Source of the DNA: Fictibacillus solisalsi
GTDB lineage: Bacteria; Bacillota; Bacilli; Bacillales; Fictibacillaceae
Length of the DNA stretch: 64,000 nt
Assembly: GCF_900103485.1 (NCBI RefSeq)
Contig: NZ_FNHW01000001.1
Location: 62,001-126,000, forward strand
Direction of reading: 5' to 3'
Part shown: in pieces, positions 44,294 to 51,570 of the stretch
How positions within the stretch are numbered: the stretch's first letter is position 1
Layout: the number at the start of each line of letters is the position of its first letter
The notes under the pieces: model-generated
The model's input: the letters and a program-made list of their open reading frames with translations, nothing else
Told to the model about the DNA's origin: nothing
Databases searched by the model: none
Position numbers and translations under genes: made by a program

Positions 44294-44749
44294 ATGGAAC
44301 TAAGGAACGTCGATCGTGAAAATTGGGAAGAAGCAATAAGATTAAAGGTGAAGAAGGGGCAGGAGAAACTGGTACCGTCAGTCGCAGTATCTTTGGCTAA
44401 AGTGTATATCAAACCCGACGGTGATGACGTTGAATATCTGCCCTTCTCCATTTATGTTAATGGCAGAATGGTGGGTTTCATTATGCATGCGTATGTGCAA
44501 AAAACAGATAACATGTATTGGATTAATGGCTTCCTTATTGATGAACAGCACCAAGGCAAAGGATATGGAAAGAAAGCGTTGAATGAGATGATTTCTTGGA
44601 TTGAAAGGAAATTTCCCCATTCAAAAGAAACGCGGCTCACCGTAAACAAGGAAAATCACCATGCGAAGGCTCTTTACGAGAAGTTGGGTTATGTGCCGAC
44701 AGGAGAAGAATATGATGGAGAAATCGTCTGCAGACGAAAACGGGTATAA
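44294..44749 (+). CDS. GNAT acetyltransferase (BltD/PaiA-like polyamine acetyltransferase)
   Basis: 151 residues starting MELRNVDRENWEEAIRLKV; ATG chosen by CAGGAGGAGAC upstream. The acetyl-CoA motif DEQHQGKGYGKKALNEMI is clear, and the KLGYVPTGE ending is typical GNAT. The pattern SLAKVYIKPDG...YVNGRMVGFIMHA matches spermine/spermidine acetyltransferases of the BltD type as I recall them; substrate assignment is tentative. Confidence 0.82.
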   Translation: MELRNVDRENWEEAIRLKVKKGQEKLVPSVAVSLAKVYIKPDGDDVEYLPFSIYVNGRMVGFIMHAYVQKTDNMYWINGFLIDEQHQGKGYGKKALNEMISWIERKFPHSKETRLTVNKENHHAKALYEKLGYVPTGEEYDGEIVCRRKRV

Positions 44750-44757
44750 GCTATTGA

Positions 44758-44786
44758 AATCAGTTTCGAAGGAAACTGATTTTTTA
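44758..44786 (+). terminator. Intrinsic terminator
   Basis: AATCAGTTTC and GAAACTGATT with a 4-base loop, followed by TTTTT. Confidence 0.82.
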
Positions 44787-44794
44787 TTGAGCTT

Positions 44795-44821
44795 AAAACC
44801 AATATGCGATATATTGGTTTT
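44795..44821. promoter_or_regulatory. Inverted repeat over the GntR start, candidate autoregulatory operator
   Basis: AAAACCAATAT (44795-44805) and ATATTGGTTTT (44811-44821) are perfect 11-bp arms with a 5-bp spacer. The repeat ends directly at the chosen start codon and covers the alternative ATG at 44804. FadR-subfamily regulators bind such short palindromes. It would overlap the transcription or translation start. Confidence 0.55.
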
Positions 44822-45469
44822 ATGAAAAACATTCAACGAATTAAACGACAATCATTACGTGATGAAGTGTATCACAATTTAAAGGATGCCATTCTCTCAC
44901 TGGAGCTTGAACCCGAAGAGAGGATTAATGACAAGGATTTGGCAGAACAGTTTGGAATCAGCCGGACCCCGGTAAGAGAGGCACTAAAACGACTGGAAGA
45001 TGAGGGACTGGTGGAGGCGATGCCAGGTTCTGCGACACGGGTGGCCCCGCTACATAAAGAGGAGGCAAAACACGCTTTTACCGTGGTTGCAGCTTTACAT
45101 GCACTTGCCGCCAGGCTGGCTGTTCCTGTCTTCCACAATGGCGATGTTCGAACATTGAAGGAATACAACCAACGTCTAAAAAAAGCGATGGAAGAAAAAA
45201 ACGTAAGTGCTGCGATTGCAGCGGATGAACGTTTTCATGAAGTGTTTTTGGAGGCCGCCGGCAACCCTGAGCTTAGAAAAGCCCTGGTGGCCAGCACGGC
45301 AAAAATTCGCCGGCTGGAAATGGCGCAATTCGGGTCATTAAAAGGAATTCAATCCGTGCAGCAGCATGAGCAAATTATCTCTGCCTGCATAGAAAAAGAT
45401 AGGGAGAAGACGGCGCAGTTAACGGAAAAGAACTGGCTGAGTCTTGGAGAACTGCTCATACAAGAATAA
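44822..45469 (+). CDS. GntR family regulator, FadR subfamily
   Basis: 215 residues starting MKNIQRIKRQSLRDEVYHNL. N-terminal winged helix (DKDLAEQFGISRTPVREALK) and an all-helical FCD effector domain with expected metal-binding residues (Asp in AADERFHEVF and later His). No ribosome site is seen; the ATG at 44804 is another possibility. The next gene, a drug/metabolite transporter, starts 16 bp later, so the two form an operon and the transporter is the likely regulated function. Confidence 0.86.
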   Translation: MKNIQRIKRQSLRDEVYHNLKDAILSLELEPEERINDKDLAEQFGISRTPVREALKRLEDEGLVEAMPGSATRVAPLHKEEAKHAFTVVAALHALAARLAVPVFHNGDVRTLKEYNQRLKKAMEEKNVSAAIAADERFHEVFLEAAGNPELRKALVASTAKIRRLEMAQFGSLKGIQSVQQHEQIISACIEKDREKTAQLTEKNWLSLGELLIQE

Positions 45470-45485
45470 AACTAGAGGTGTTGTC

Positions 45486-46457
45486 ATGCGTCCGGTATTG
45501 ATTGGTATAGGTTCAGCGTTCTTTTTTGCTTTTACGTTTGTTCTTAATTCATTAATGGAAGTTTCGGGAGGAAGCTGGATTTGGAGTGCTTCACTCCGTT
45601 ATTTGTTCATGGTGCCGTTTCTTTTTATCATTGTGGGCATAAGAGGAAATTTGAGGGCTCTTTTACAGGTGATGAGGGAGGACCCAAAAGCATGGGGGAT
45701 TTGGAGCATCATTGGGTTTGGCCTTTTTTACGCTCCCATTTGCTTTGCCGCGGCTTATGAACCGGGATGGCTTATTGCCGGTACCTGGCAGATTACCATC
45801 ATCTCCGGATCACTTTTGGTGCCTTTTTTTAAGGAAACGGTTCAAACACCGAATGGGATGGAAACCGTGCGTGGGAAAATCCCGTTTAAAGGGCTGTCGA
45901 TGTCGCTCATTATCCTGCTCGGCATTGTTTTATTGCAGCTGGAGCAGGCAAGAACATTGTCGTTTAACGATGTTCTGCTTGGCGTCCTTCCTGTGATTGT
46001 TGCCTCGTTTGCATATCCCCTCGGGAACCGGAAGATGATGGAGGTGTGCAGGGGAAGACTCGATGCGTATCAGAGGGTGTTCGGTATGACACTGGCGAGC
46101 CTGCCATTATGGATCATTCTCTCTGTAATAGGGATAGCAACCGTGGGGCCGCCTGCCAAAGCACAAATCTTACAAACAGGAATTGTGGCTCTTTCTTCAG
46201 GTGTAATCGCTACTGTGCTGTTTTTTTATGCGACTGACCTGGTACGGGGAAGCATGCAGCAGCTTGCAGCGGTGGAAGCAACTCAGTCGGCAGAAGTTTT
46301 GTTTGCGGCAGCAGGCGAGATTTGGCTGCTTTCACTTCCACTGCCAACTGCTTTAAGCTGGCTTGGAATGTTTCTGGTTATGCTTGGCATGGTGCTTCAT
46401 AGCTATTTCTCCCGCTCTTCTGTAAAGGAGACGCTAAGGAAGGCAAGTGCATCGTGA
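45486..46457 (+). CDS. EmrE-type multidrug/metabolite transporter (DMT superfamily)
   Basis: 323 residues, about ten hydrophobic segments, resembling the multidrug-resistance efflux family PF13536. ATG 45486 follows AGAGGTG; earlier starts are inside the GntR gene. It is directly behind the GntR regulator, which may respond to a transported compound. Substrate unknown. Confidence 0.82.
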   Translation: MRPVLIGIGSAFFFAFTFVLNSLMEVSGGSWIWSASLRYLFMVPFLFIIVGIRGNLRALLQVMREDPKAWGIWSIIGFGLFYAPICFAAAYEPGWLIAGTWQITIISGSLLVPFFKETVQTPNGMETVRGKIPFKGLSMSLIILLGIVLLQLEQARTLSFNDVLLGVLPVIVASFAYPLGNRKMMEVCRGRLDAYQRVFGMTLASLPLWIILSVIGIATVGPPAKAQILQTGIVALSSGVIATVLFFYATDLVRGSMQQLAAVEATQSAEVLFAAAGEIWLLSLPLPTALSWLGMFLVMLGMVLHSYFSRSSVKETLRKASAS

Positions 46458-46524
46458 TAAAAGGAAGTTCTTTCCTTGCCTATTTTTTAGGTGAACAGGG
46501 TAATATTCTGATAAAAAGGAAGGG

Positions 46525-46956
46525 ATGACAAAAATCATGGCTTGGTTGGAGAATCATCTTCTGCTTGTTATTCTTGCTGTCGTGGCCATACTTGTTTTTA
46601 TTTTCTTGCTGAAGCTTGCTGTACGTGCTGCCATTCTTTTTGGAATTATTGCCCTCATCGCAATTGTTGTATTTGGAGTCAGCCCGGGAAAAATTGCGGA
46701 TATCGGTAAAGAAGGCGCAAATTCCGCATCAAAGGCTTATGAGAAAACCATTGAGCCAGTGATCAACAAAGAGCTGGGAAATGCCAAACATGTAGAAAAG
46801 AAGGACGGAAGCTTTGTTATTAAGAGCAAAAGCGTGAAGATTACGGGCAGGGATGGGGATGACAAAGCCAAAGTGACATACAACGGGAAGACATACAATG
46901 TGGATATGAATGTGATCAAACCGATCAGAAATCGCATAGAAACAACCAAACAATGA
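46525..46956 (+). CDS. Membrane-anchored protein of unknown function
   Basis: 143 residues. Two hydrophobic segments at about residues 10-31 and 32-50 form a hairpin or a long anchor; the rest is hydrophilic with a basic C-terminus and short beta-like repeats (GSFVIKSKSVKITGRDGDD, AKVTYNGKTYNVDM). AAAAGGAAGGG precedes ATG. No homology recognised. Ends in a strong terminator. Confidence 0.65.
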   Translation: MTKIMAWLENHLLLVILAVVAILVFIFLLKLAVRAAILFGIIALIAIVVFGVSPGKIADIGKEGANSASKAYEKTIEPVINKELGNAKHVEKKDGSFVIKSKSVKITGRDGDDKAKVTYNGKTYNVDMNVIKPIRNRIETTKQ

Positions 46957-46972
46957 TACGTTATAGAGTTCG

Positions 46973-47003
46973 GGCCCGGAACAAAAATTGTTCCGGGCCT
47001 TTC
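46973..47003 (+). terminator. Intrinsic terminator
   Basis: GGCCCGGAACAA and TTGTTCCGGGCC form a perfect 12-bp stem, followed by TTTCC; the T-run is short. Confidence 0.75.
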
Positions 47004-47079
47004 CATGTCACTGAAACATTCATATTTCAGGAGGGAGTGGCAATAATTTATAAGAAGGAAGAAACAAAGAGGTGTTGTT

Positions 47080-47694
47080 ATGAAACGAAAATGGGTGCTT
47101 ATGCTCAGTCTGGCTTATACCGTTTTTATGGCGGTTTTGTTTTTTTACTATTTTTCAAAAGGAACAACGCACAGCTATCAGGTTGCTCTTGCAGGCGTAT
47201 TATGCGGAGCCATCCCGCTCTTGCTGGCGAAGTTCACGAAACTCACGTTTAACCTATCGGTTACACTTTCCTATCTCGCGTTTCTATTTGCTTCCCAATA
47301 TTTAGGGTCGATTCTGCATTTTTACGGATTAGGATGGTGGGATACCTTTCTTCATTTGCTAAGCGGGGCGCTGCTGGCATTTGTGGCCATCGCTCTTTAT
47401 GAACGTCTGGTCCACAGAGAAGGGAAAAAAGAAGTTTCCCCTTGGCTTCTTTTTTGGTTTGTGGTTTCTTTTGCTGTGTTAGGCGGGGTGGTATGGGAAA
47501 TGTACGAATTCAGCATGGATCAACTGTTTCACATGACCCTGCAGGGCGGCGGCAACAGCGATACAATGGTGGATTTAATCGCGGATACGACAGGTGGTTT
47601 GGTGATTGCCGTCATTTCTCTTATCAAAACAAAATCAAAACTAGATAAACCTACCCTGAAAAAAGAGCCGCTGCCACCAGAATCAATGGCATAA
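47080..47694 (+). CDS. YjdF/DUF2238-type membrane protein
   Basis: 204 residues with about six membrane segments. Conserved-looking polar motifs sit in the membrane: GLGWWDTFLHLLSGALLAF, GVVWEMYEFSMDQLF and DTMVDLIADTTGGL, which fit DUF2238 and suggest metal or proton coordination by His, Glu and Asp. GAGGTGTTGTT precedes ATG. The role of the family is not established. Confidence 0.8.
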   Translation: MKRKWVLMLSLAYTVFMAVLFFYYFSKGTTHSYQVALAGVLCGAIPLLLAKFTKLTFNLSVTLSYLAFLFASQYLGSILHFYGLGWWDTFLHLLSGALLAFVAIALYERLVHREGKKEVSPWLLFWFVVSFAVLGGVVWEMYEFSMDQLFHMTLQGGGNSDTMVDLIADTTGGLVIAVISLIKTKSKLDKPTLKKEPLPPESMA

Positions 47695-47699
47695 GGAAG

Positions 47700-47730
47700 G
47701 CCCGAATCGCTAATGATTCGGGCGCTTTTT
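47700..47730. terminator. Bidirectional terminator
   Basis: GCCCGAATC and GATTCGGGC form the stem, followed by GCTTTTT on plus; convergent genes on both sides. Confidence 0.8.
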
Positions 47731-48235
47731 ATTTTACATGCCAATACTGGAGCAGAGGGCCGTCTGTTCCGAATAAAGGGTCTGTTTCAGGAAGTGGAAC
47801 CGCACCAATCTCCTCAAGAACACGTGGACGTTCCCCGTCAACACCACGCATCAGGTTATGGTCCATCCCATGTGGATAAGCACCGGCGACTTGAAAATCG
47901 GCGCTGGAATCCACATTCATATGTCCGGTCCCTGCAGGGAGAACAAGTACATCTCCGGTATGGATCTGAAGTTCCTCACCTGATTTCCCACCAATTTTTA
48001 CTGTCGCAAAACCCGAAACCACACCCAGGGCTTCATGAGTATTGCTGTGATAATGGTGAAAATCGTATACTCCTCCCTGCCAGCTGTTCAGCCAGTTATT
48101 GGAATGGAAAATTTCTTCTGCCTGCTGAGGTTTTTCGGATAAAACACCTTCATAAAACAAAACGGGCAGACGTGGGTTGTTAGGAATAAAGCCATCGTCC
48201 TCAAGAAAATACGTTTTCACTTCATAGATTTTCAT
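47729..48235 (-). CDS. Cupin-domain protein (YjlB-like)
   Basis: 168 residues. A cupin barrel with metal ligands in YHSNTHEALGVV and later GTGHMNVDSS. The N-terminus (MKIYEVKTYFLEDDGFIPNN) resembles B. subtilis YjlB. GAGGAGGA precedes ATG. It is divergent from a nitroreductase across a 171-bp region with two inverted repeats and is probably coregulated. Activity unknown. Confidence 0.82.
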   Translation of the reverse strand: MKIYEVKTYFLEDDGFIPNNPRLPVLFYEGVLSEKPQQAEEIFHSNNWLNSWQGGVYDFHHYHSNTHEALGVVSGFATVKIGGKSGEELQIHTGDVLVLPAGTGHMNVDSSADFQVAGAYPHGMDHNLMRGVDGERPRVLEEIGAVPLPETDPLFGTDGPLLQYWHVK

Positions 48236-48285
48236 GGTGAATCCTCCTCATTAGGGTTTTAAAAAGAATTCCCGCTATTACTCAG

Positions 48286-48310
48286 AATTAACCATACTAA
48301 TCGGTTAATT
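48286..48310. promoter_or_regulatory. Inverted repeat in the cupin/nitroreductase region
   Basis: AATTAACC (48286-48293) and GGTTAATT (48303-48310) with a 9-bp spacer lie between the divergent genes. Confidence 0.45.
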
Positions 48311-48327
48311 TATTTTTTACCTTGTAC

Positions 48328-48367
48328 TTGACGTAATGAAATATAATAATTATACTAACTTGTATAA
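48328..48367 (+). promoter_or_regulatory. Nitroreductase promoter with overlapping inverted repeat
   Basis: TTGACG (48328-48333) and TATACT (48351-48356) are 17 bp apart. TTATAC (48350-48355) and GTATAA (48362-48367) form a dyad covering the -10 and the start point. This position suits a repressor, such as a MarR or DUF24 quinone/aldehyde sensor; the regulator is not in the window. Confidence 0.6.
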
Positions 48368-48406
48368 AGTAATTAACATTAAAAAATGTTGGAGGGAAAC
48401 ACCATC

Positions 48407-49006
48407 ATGGCAAAGGATTTTTTGAAGTCAGTTGAAGATCGACGTACGTATTATGGAATCAGTAAAGAAGCAGTTGCTTCTGATGAGAGAATTCAGGAAG
48501 TTGTGGAGCATGCAGTAAAGCATACGCCTTCTTCCTTTAACTCTCAAAGTGCACGTGTTGTTGTGCTACTGGGTGATAATCATGACAAGCTATGGAACAT
48601 TACGAAAGAAACACTGCGCAAAATGGTGCCTGCAGACAAATTTGCTCCAACCGAAGATAAAATGAATGCTTTTGGCAGCGGCTATGGTACGGTATTGTTT
48701 TTTGAAGACCAAAAGGTGGTTGAAGGACTTCAGGAAGCATTTGCGTCCTATGCTGACAACTTCCCAATCTGGTCTCACCACTCATCAGGGATGCTGCAAT
48801 TTGTCATCTGGACTGCTCTTGAAAACGAAGGCTTTGGTGCTTCACTTCAGCACTACAATCCACTTATCGATAATGAGGTAAAACAGGAATGGAATGTGCC
48901 TGAAAGCTGGAAGCTGATTGCACAAATGCCGTTTGGCAAACCGGTTGCCGTACCTGGGGAAAAAGAATTTCAGCCGCTTGAAAACCGTGTGAAAATCTAT
49001 AAATAA
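48407..49006 (+). CDS. Nitroreductase family protein (YdgI/YodC-like)
   Basis: 199 residues, FMN-dependent NAD(P)H oxidoreductase fold. The opening VEDRRTYYGISKE and HTPSSFNSQSARVVVL are typical; ALENEGFGASLQHYNP contains the FMN-contact loop. GGAGGG precedes ATG 48407; an upstream ATG has none. Such enzymes reduce quinones and nitroaromatics and are often induced by electrophiles, consistent with the operator-like dyads upstream. Confidence 0.88.
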   Translation: MAKDFLKSVEDRRTYYGISKEAVASDERIQEVVEHAVKHTPSSFNSQSARVVVLLGDNHDKLWNITKETLRKMVPADKFAPTEDKMNAFGSGYGTVLFFEDQKVVEGLQEAFASYADNFPIWSHHSSGMLQFVIWTALENEGFGASLQHYNPLIDNEVKQEWNVPESWKLIAQMPFGKPVAVPGEKEFQPLENRVKIYK

Positions 49007-49007
49007 T

Positions 49008-49037
49008 AAAAAAGAGACCCTAAAAGGTCTCTTTTTT
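49008..49037. terminator. Bidirectional terminator
   Basis: AAAAAAGAGACC and GGTCTCTTTTTT form a perfect stem between convergent genes. Confidence 0.88.
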
Positions 49038-49051
49038 GTGCAACCGAATCA

Positions 49052-50047
49052 TTAAAGAAAACAATTTGCCAGCCTTTCATACGATTTTTTTCTTTCATCA
49101 AAGGAATAAAGGTTGGTCAACACCATAAACTCATTCGTTTGATAACGTTCGGCCAGGCTTTCCAACTGGTCTTTTACCGTTTGGGATGAGCCAATCACCA
49201 TTCGCTTTCTATTGATCCTGATTTTTTTCCGATCAGCTTGTGAATAGGAATAGGCGTGCGCTTCCTCAAGACTCGGGAGTCTGCTGTCGAGCCCTTTTTC
49301 CACACGAAGAAGCCATAAATCCTGGCTTAATGCCAGCTCTTCGGCATGTTCATCACTCGCCCCGCATATAACAAAGATCGCCGTAATCCCTGCGGCGGGT
49401 TGTTTAAGAAGTGGGGAGGAAGCAAAATTTGAATAGTACGCTTTGTATGCCTCCTGTCCACGGTCAGGGTCGATAAAGTGTCCGAAAACATATCCAATTC
49501 CGAGTTCAGCTGCCTGCAGTGCACTGTTTTCTCCGAGACCGAGCTCCCAAACCGGGGGAGGTGAAGAAACAGACGGGACGGCCTTTATACCGTAGTAAGG
49601 ATGATCCGAAGGGAGAGTTCCTGACAAATAGTAAGTAAGGTCCTGAAGCTGACGGGGAAATTGCGTCATGCTTTTTTTGATGCTGTCAGTCAGGGCAAGC
49701 CTCGTTTTCATCGTTCCTCCAGGTGAACGGCCCACACCGAGGTCAATTCGCCCGGGATACAATGTTTCAAGCTGCAAAAAGGTTTCAGCGACTTTAAAAG
49801 GGCTGTATTGTGGAAGCAGCACCCCGCCTGAACCCACACGGATTGTTTTCGTCCGGGCGGCGATATGTGCCATCATGATTTCAGGGGCTGTGCTTGCCAG
49901 CCCTTTTGTACTGTGGTGTTCAGCAAACCAGTAGCGCTTGTAGCCCCATTGTTCGGCAAGCATTGCAAGCTCGCCACTTTGAACCAGGGTCTCTGAGGCG
50001 GTTTGTCCTTTAGAAATGGGGACTTGATCAAGTATGCTTAAGTGCAT
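49052..50047 (-). CDS. LLM-class flavin-dependent oxidoreductase (luciferase-like)
   Basis: 331 residues, TIM barrel of the luciferase-like monooxygenase family. Landmarks: LAEQWGYKRYWFAEHHS, RVGSGGVLLPQYSP and RIDLGVGRSPGG. ATG 50047 follows GGGGAGGC. Members oxidise alkanes, nitrilotriacetate or sulfonates with reduced flavin; the substrate here is unknown. A monooxygenase-like ABM protein gene lies upstream on the same strand and may be cotranscribed. Confidence 0.88.
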   Translation of the reverse strand: MHLSILDQVPISKGQTASETLVQSGELAMLAEQWGYKRYWFAEHHSTKGLASTAPEIMMAHIAARTKTIRVGSGGVLLPQYSPFKVAETFLQLETLYPGRIDLGVGRSPGGTMKTRLALTDSIKKSMTQFPRQLQDLTYYLSGTLPSDHPYYGIKAVPSVSSPPPVWELGLGENSALQAAELGIGYVFGHFIDPDRGQEAYKAYYSNFASSPLLKQPAAGITAIFVICGASDEHAEELALSQDLWLLRVEKGLDSRLPSLEEAHAYSYSQADRKKIRINRKRMVIGSSQTVKDQLESLAERYQTNEFMVLTNLYSFDERKKSYERLANCFL

Positions 50048-50098
50048 GAAAAATATGCCTCCCCGCAAGGTCTTATGTAGTCAGTCAAAAGGCTGCTT

Positions 50099-50389
50099 TT
50101 AATCGATTTGATTCCACTTATGAACGTGACGATCATGAATAAGAGGTTTGATGTTAATCCGATAGGCTTTGTAATGAGCTGTATCCATATGGCGGTCGAG
50201 GGACTCCTGGCCGCTCCAAAGTTCATACAGCATAAAGGTTTGCGGGTTATCTTGTTCTTGATGCAGGTTATAGTGAAGACAGCCTTCTTCATTTCTGGAA
50301 TGTTTCATGACTTTGAGCAATACATCCTGTGTTTGTTGTTCTTTTCCTGATTTGGCTTTCAATGTAGCTATAACAGCAACAGCACTCAT
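50099..50389 (-). CDS. Antibiotic biosynthesis monooxygenase domain protein (YgiN-like)
   Basis: 96 residues, a single ABM ferredoxin-like barrel. Motifs: ATLKAKSGKEQQTQDVLLKV, HYNLHQEQDNPQTFMLYELW and HMDTAHYKAYR. The family includes quinol monooxygenases and heme-degrading enzymes. GGAAAGA precedes ATG. It lies 51 bp before the LLM oxidoreductase on the same strand. Confidence 0.88.
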   Translation of the reverse strand: MSAVAVIATLKAKSGKEQQTQDVLLKVMKHSRNEEGCLHYNLHQEQDNPQTFMLYELWSGQESLDRHMDTAHYKAYRINIKPLIHDRHVHKWNQID

Positions 50390-50465
50390 TATTCTTTCCT
50401 CCCGTTTTTTGGTTGTTTATGCCACTATACCGGACGTGATTTAAAAAGTCATTTGATTTGCCCAT

Positions 50466-50504
50466 GAAAAAGCCAGTCTCTATAACTTAGAGTCTGGCTT
50501 TTTT
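50466..50504 (-). terminator. Hairpin terminator after ohrA
   Basis: AAAAAGCCAG and CTGGCTTTTTT form the stem with T-runs on both strands. It separates the ohrA gene from the ABM gene. Confidence 0.8.
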
Positions 50505-50505
50505 A

Positions 50506-50931
50506 TTATTCTGCTGAAACGTGAAGAGTAACCGCAATATTTCCACGAGTCGCCTTAGAGTAAGGGCAAACCTGGTGAGCCTGTTCGATCAGTTGCTCTG
50601 CTTCTTCCTGGCTTGTTCCTTTCACCTTTGCATGTAAAGCGACGGCAAGGCCAAAGCCCCCATCTGTATCTTTCCCGATGCTGACTTCTGCTGTCACGCT
50701 GGATTCAATCCGCTTTCTTGCCTGGCGGGCTGCAAGCTGAAGAGCACTGTCGAAGCATGCCGCATAGCCGGCTGCGAATAATTGTTCAGGATTGGTTGCA
50801 CCTGCTTCTTCCTTTCCGCCAAGTGATTTTGGCATCGACAATGAAAAGTCGATGGTGCTGTCACTGGATTTAACTTTACCCTGCCGTCCACCGTCTGCTG
50901 TTGCTTTTGCTGTATATAAGGCATCTAACAT
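50506..50931 (-). CDS. ohrA: Organic hydroperoxide resistance protein (Ohr)
   Basis: 141 residues. Ohr is a thiol peroxidase that reduces organic and fatty-acid hydroperoxides using lipoyl groups. Two catalytic Cys are present (YAACFDSAL and HQVCPYSKA) with the family's SLSMPKSLGGKE segment. ATG 50931 follows GAAGGAGAG; the upstream extension is not used. It is divergent from the OhrR repressor gene with OhrR-type palindromes between. Confidence 0.96.
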   Translation of the reverse strand: MLDALYTAKATADGGRQGKVKSSDSTIDFSLSMPKSLGGKEEAGATNPEQLFAAGYAACFDSALQLAARQARKRIESSVTAEVSIGKDTDGGFGLAVALHAKVKGTSQEEAEQLIEQAHQVCPYSKATRGNIAVTLHVSAE

Positions 50932-50963
50932 AAAAAATCTCTCCTTCACCATTTATATTGTGT

Positions 50964-50976
50964 GCAATTTAATTGC
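50964..50976. promoter_or_regulatory. OhrR operator-like palindrome
   Basis: GCAATTTAATTGC is a near-perfect palindrome resembling the known OhrR box TACAATTAAATTGTA. A weaker second copy lies at about 51022-51040 near the ohrR promoter. On the minus strand TTGACA (51013-51008), 17 bp, TAAATT (50990-50985) gives the ohrA promoter, so OhrR would block ohrA by covering the region just downstream. Confidence 0.7.
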
Positions 50977-51037
50977 TTGACGATAATTTAACACACCTCT
51001 AAACAATTGTCAAAAATTAAATTTTGCACAACTTAAT

Positions 51038-51066
51038 TTGACGCATCTTTTTTCAAGGATTATAGT
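51038..51066 (+). promoter_or_regulatory. Promoter of ohrR
   Basis: TTGACG (51038-51043) and TATAGT (51061-51066) are separated by 17 bp. Confidence 0.6.
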
Positions 51067-51102
51067 GTAGTAAGGAATTGAAAAGAGAAATGAGGTGTTA
51101 GA

Positions 51103-51537
51103 ATGGAACAGGACCAATTAAAATTGGAAAATCAAATCTGCTTTATGGTTTATGCTGCTGCTAGGGAGATGACCAAACAGTACCGTCCGCTTCTGGAGAA
51201 GCTCGATGTAACCTATCCCCAGTACCTGGTATTGCTGGTGCTTTGGGAACAGAAGAAACTTTCGGTCAAAGAACTCGGAAAGAAATTATTCCTTGATTCG
51301 GGTACGCTGACACCGATGCTGAAACGTATGGAGTCACATGAGCTGATTTTTCGGCAGCGGTCAAAACAGGATGAGCGGAGTGTCATGGTTTCTCTGACAG
51401 AAAAAGGGGAAGCCCTGCAGGAGGAGGCGGCATGTATACCAGGCGCCTTGCTCGAAAATATGAATCTTGATGACCAGGAGGTTTTTCAATTAAAGAAATC
51501 ACTCGGAAAAATACTCAACAGCATTCAGAAAGATTAA
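51103..51537 (+). CDS. ohrR: OhrR, MarR-family organic peroxide sensor with a second Cys
   Basis: 144 residues. Reactive Cys13 sits in NQICFMVYAA as in OhrR of B. subtilis (Cys15). The DNA-binding helices and wing (LGKKLFLDSGTLTPMLKRM, QDERSVMVSLTEKG) are conserved. An additional Cys111 (EEAACIPGALL) is found where the B. subtilis protein has Asp. One-Cys OhrR depends on small thiols, two-Cys OhrR forms a disulfide; Cys111 could turn this into the second type, which is inference. AGGTG precedes ATG. Confidence 0.93.
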   Translation: MEQDQLKLENQICFMVYAAAREMTKQYRPLLEKLDVTYPQYLVLLVLWEQKKLSVKELGKKLFLDSGTLTPMLKRMESHELIFRQRSKQDERSVMVSLTEKGEALQEEAACIPGALLENMNLDDQEVFQLKKSLGKILNSIQKD

Positions 51538-51570
51538 AAAACCTCATTCCGCCTGGAGTGAGGTTTTTAA
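51538..51570. terminator. Bidirectional terminator
   Basis: AAAAACCTCA and TGAGGTTTTT form the stem between ohrR and the AraC gene. Confidence 0.82.
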
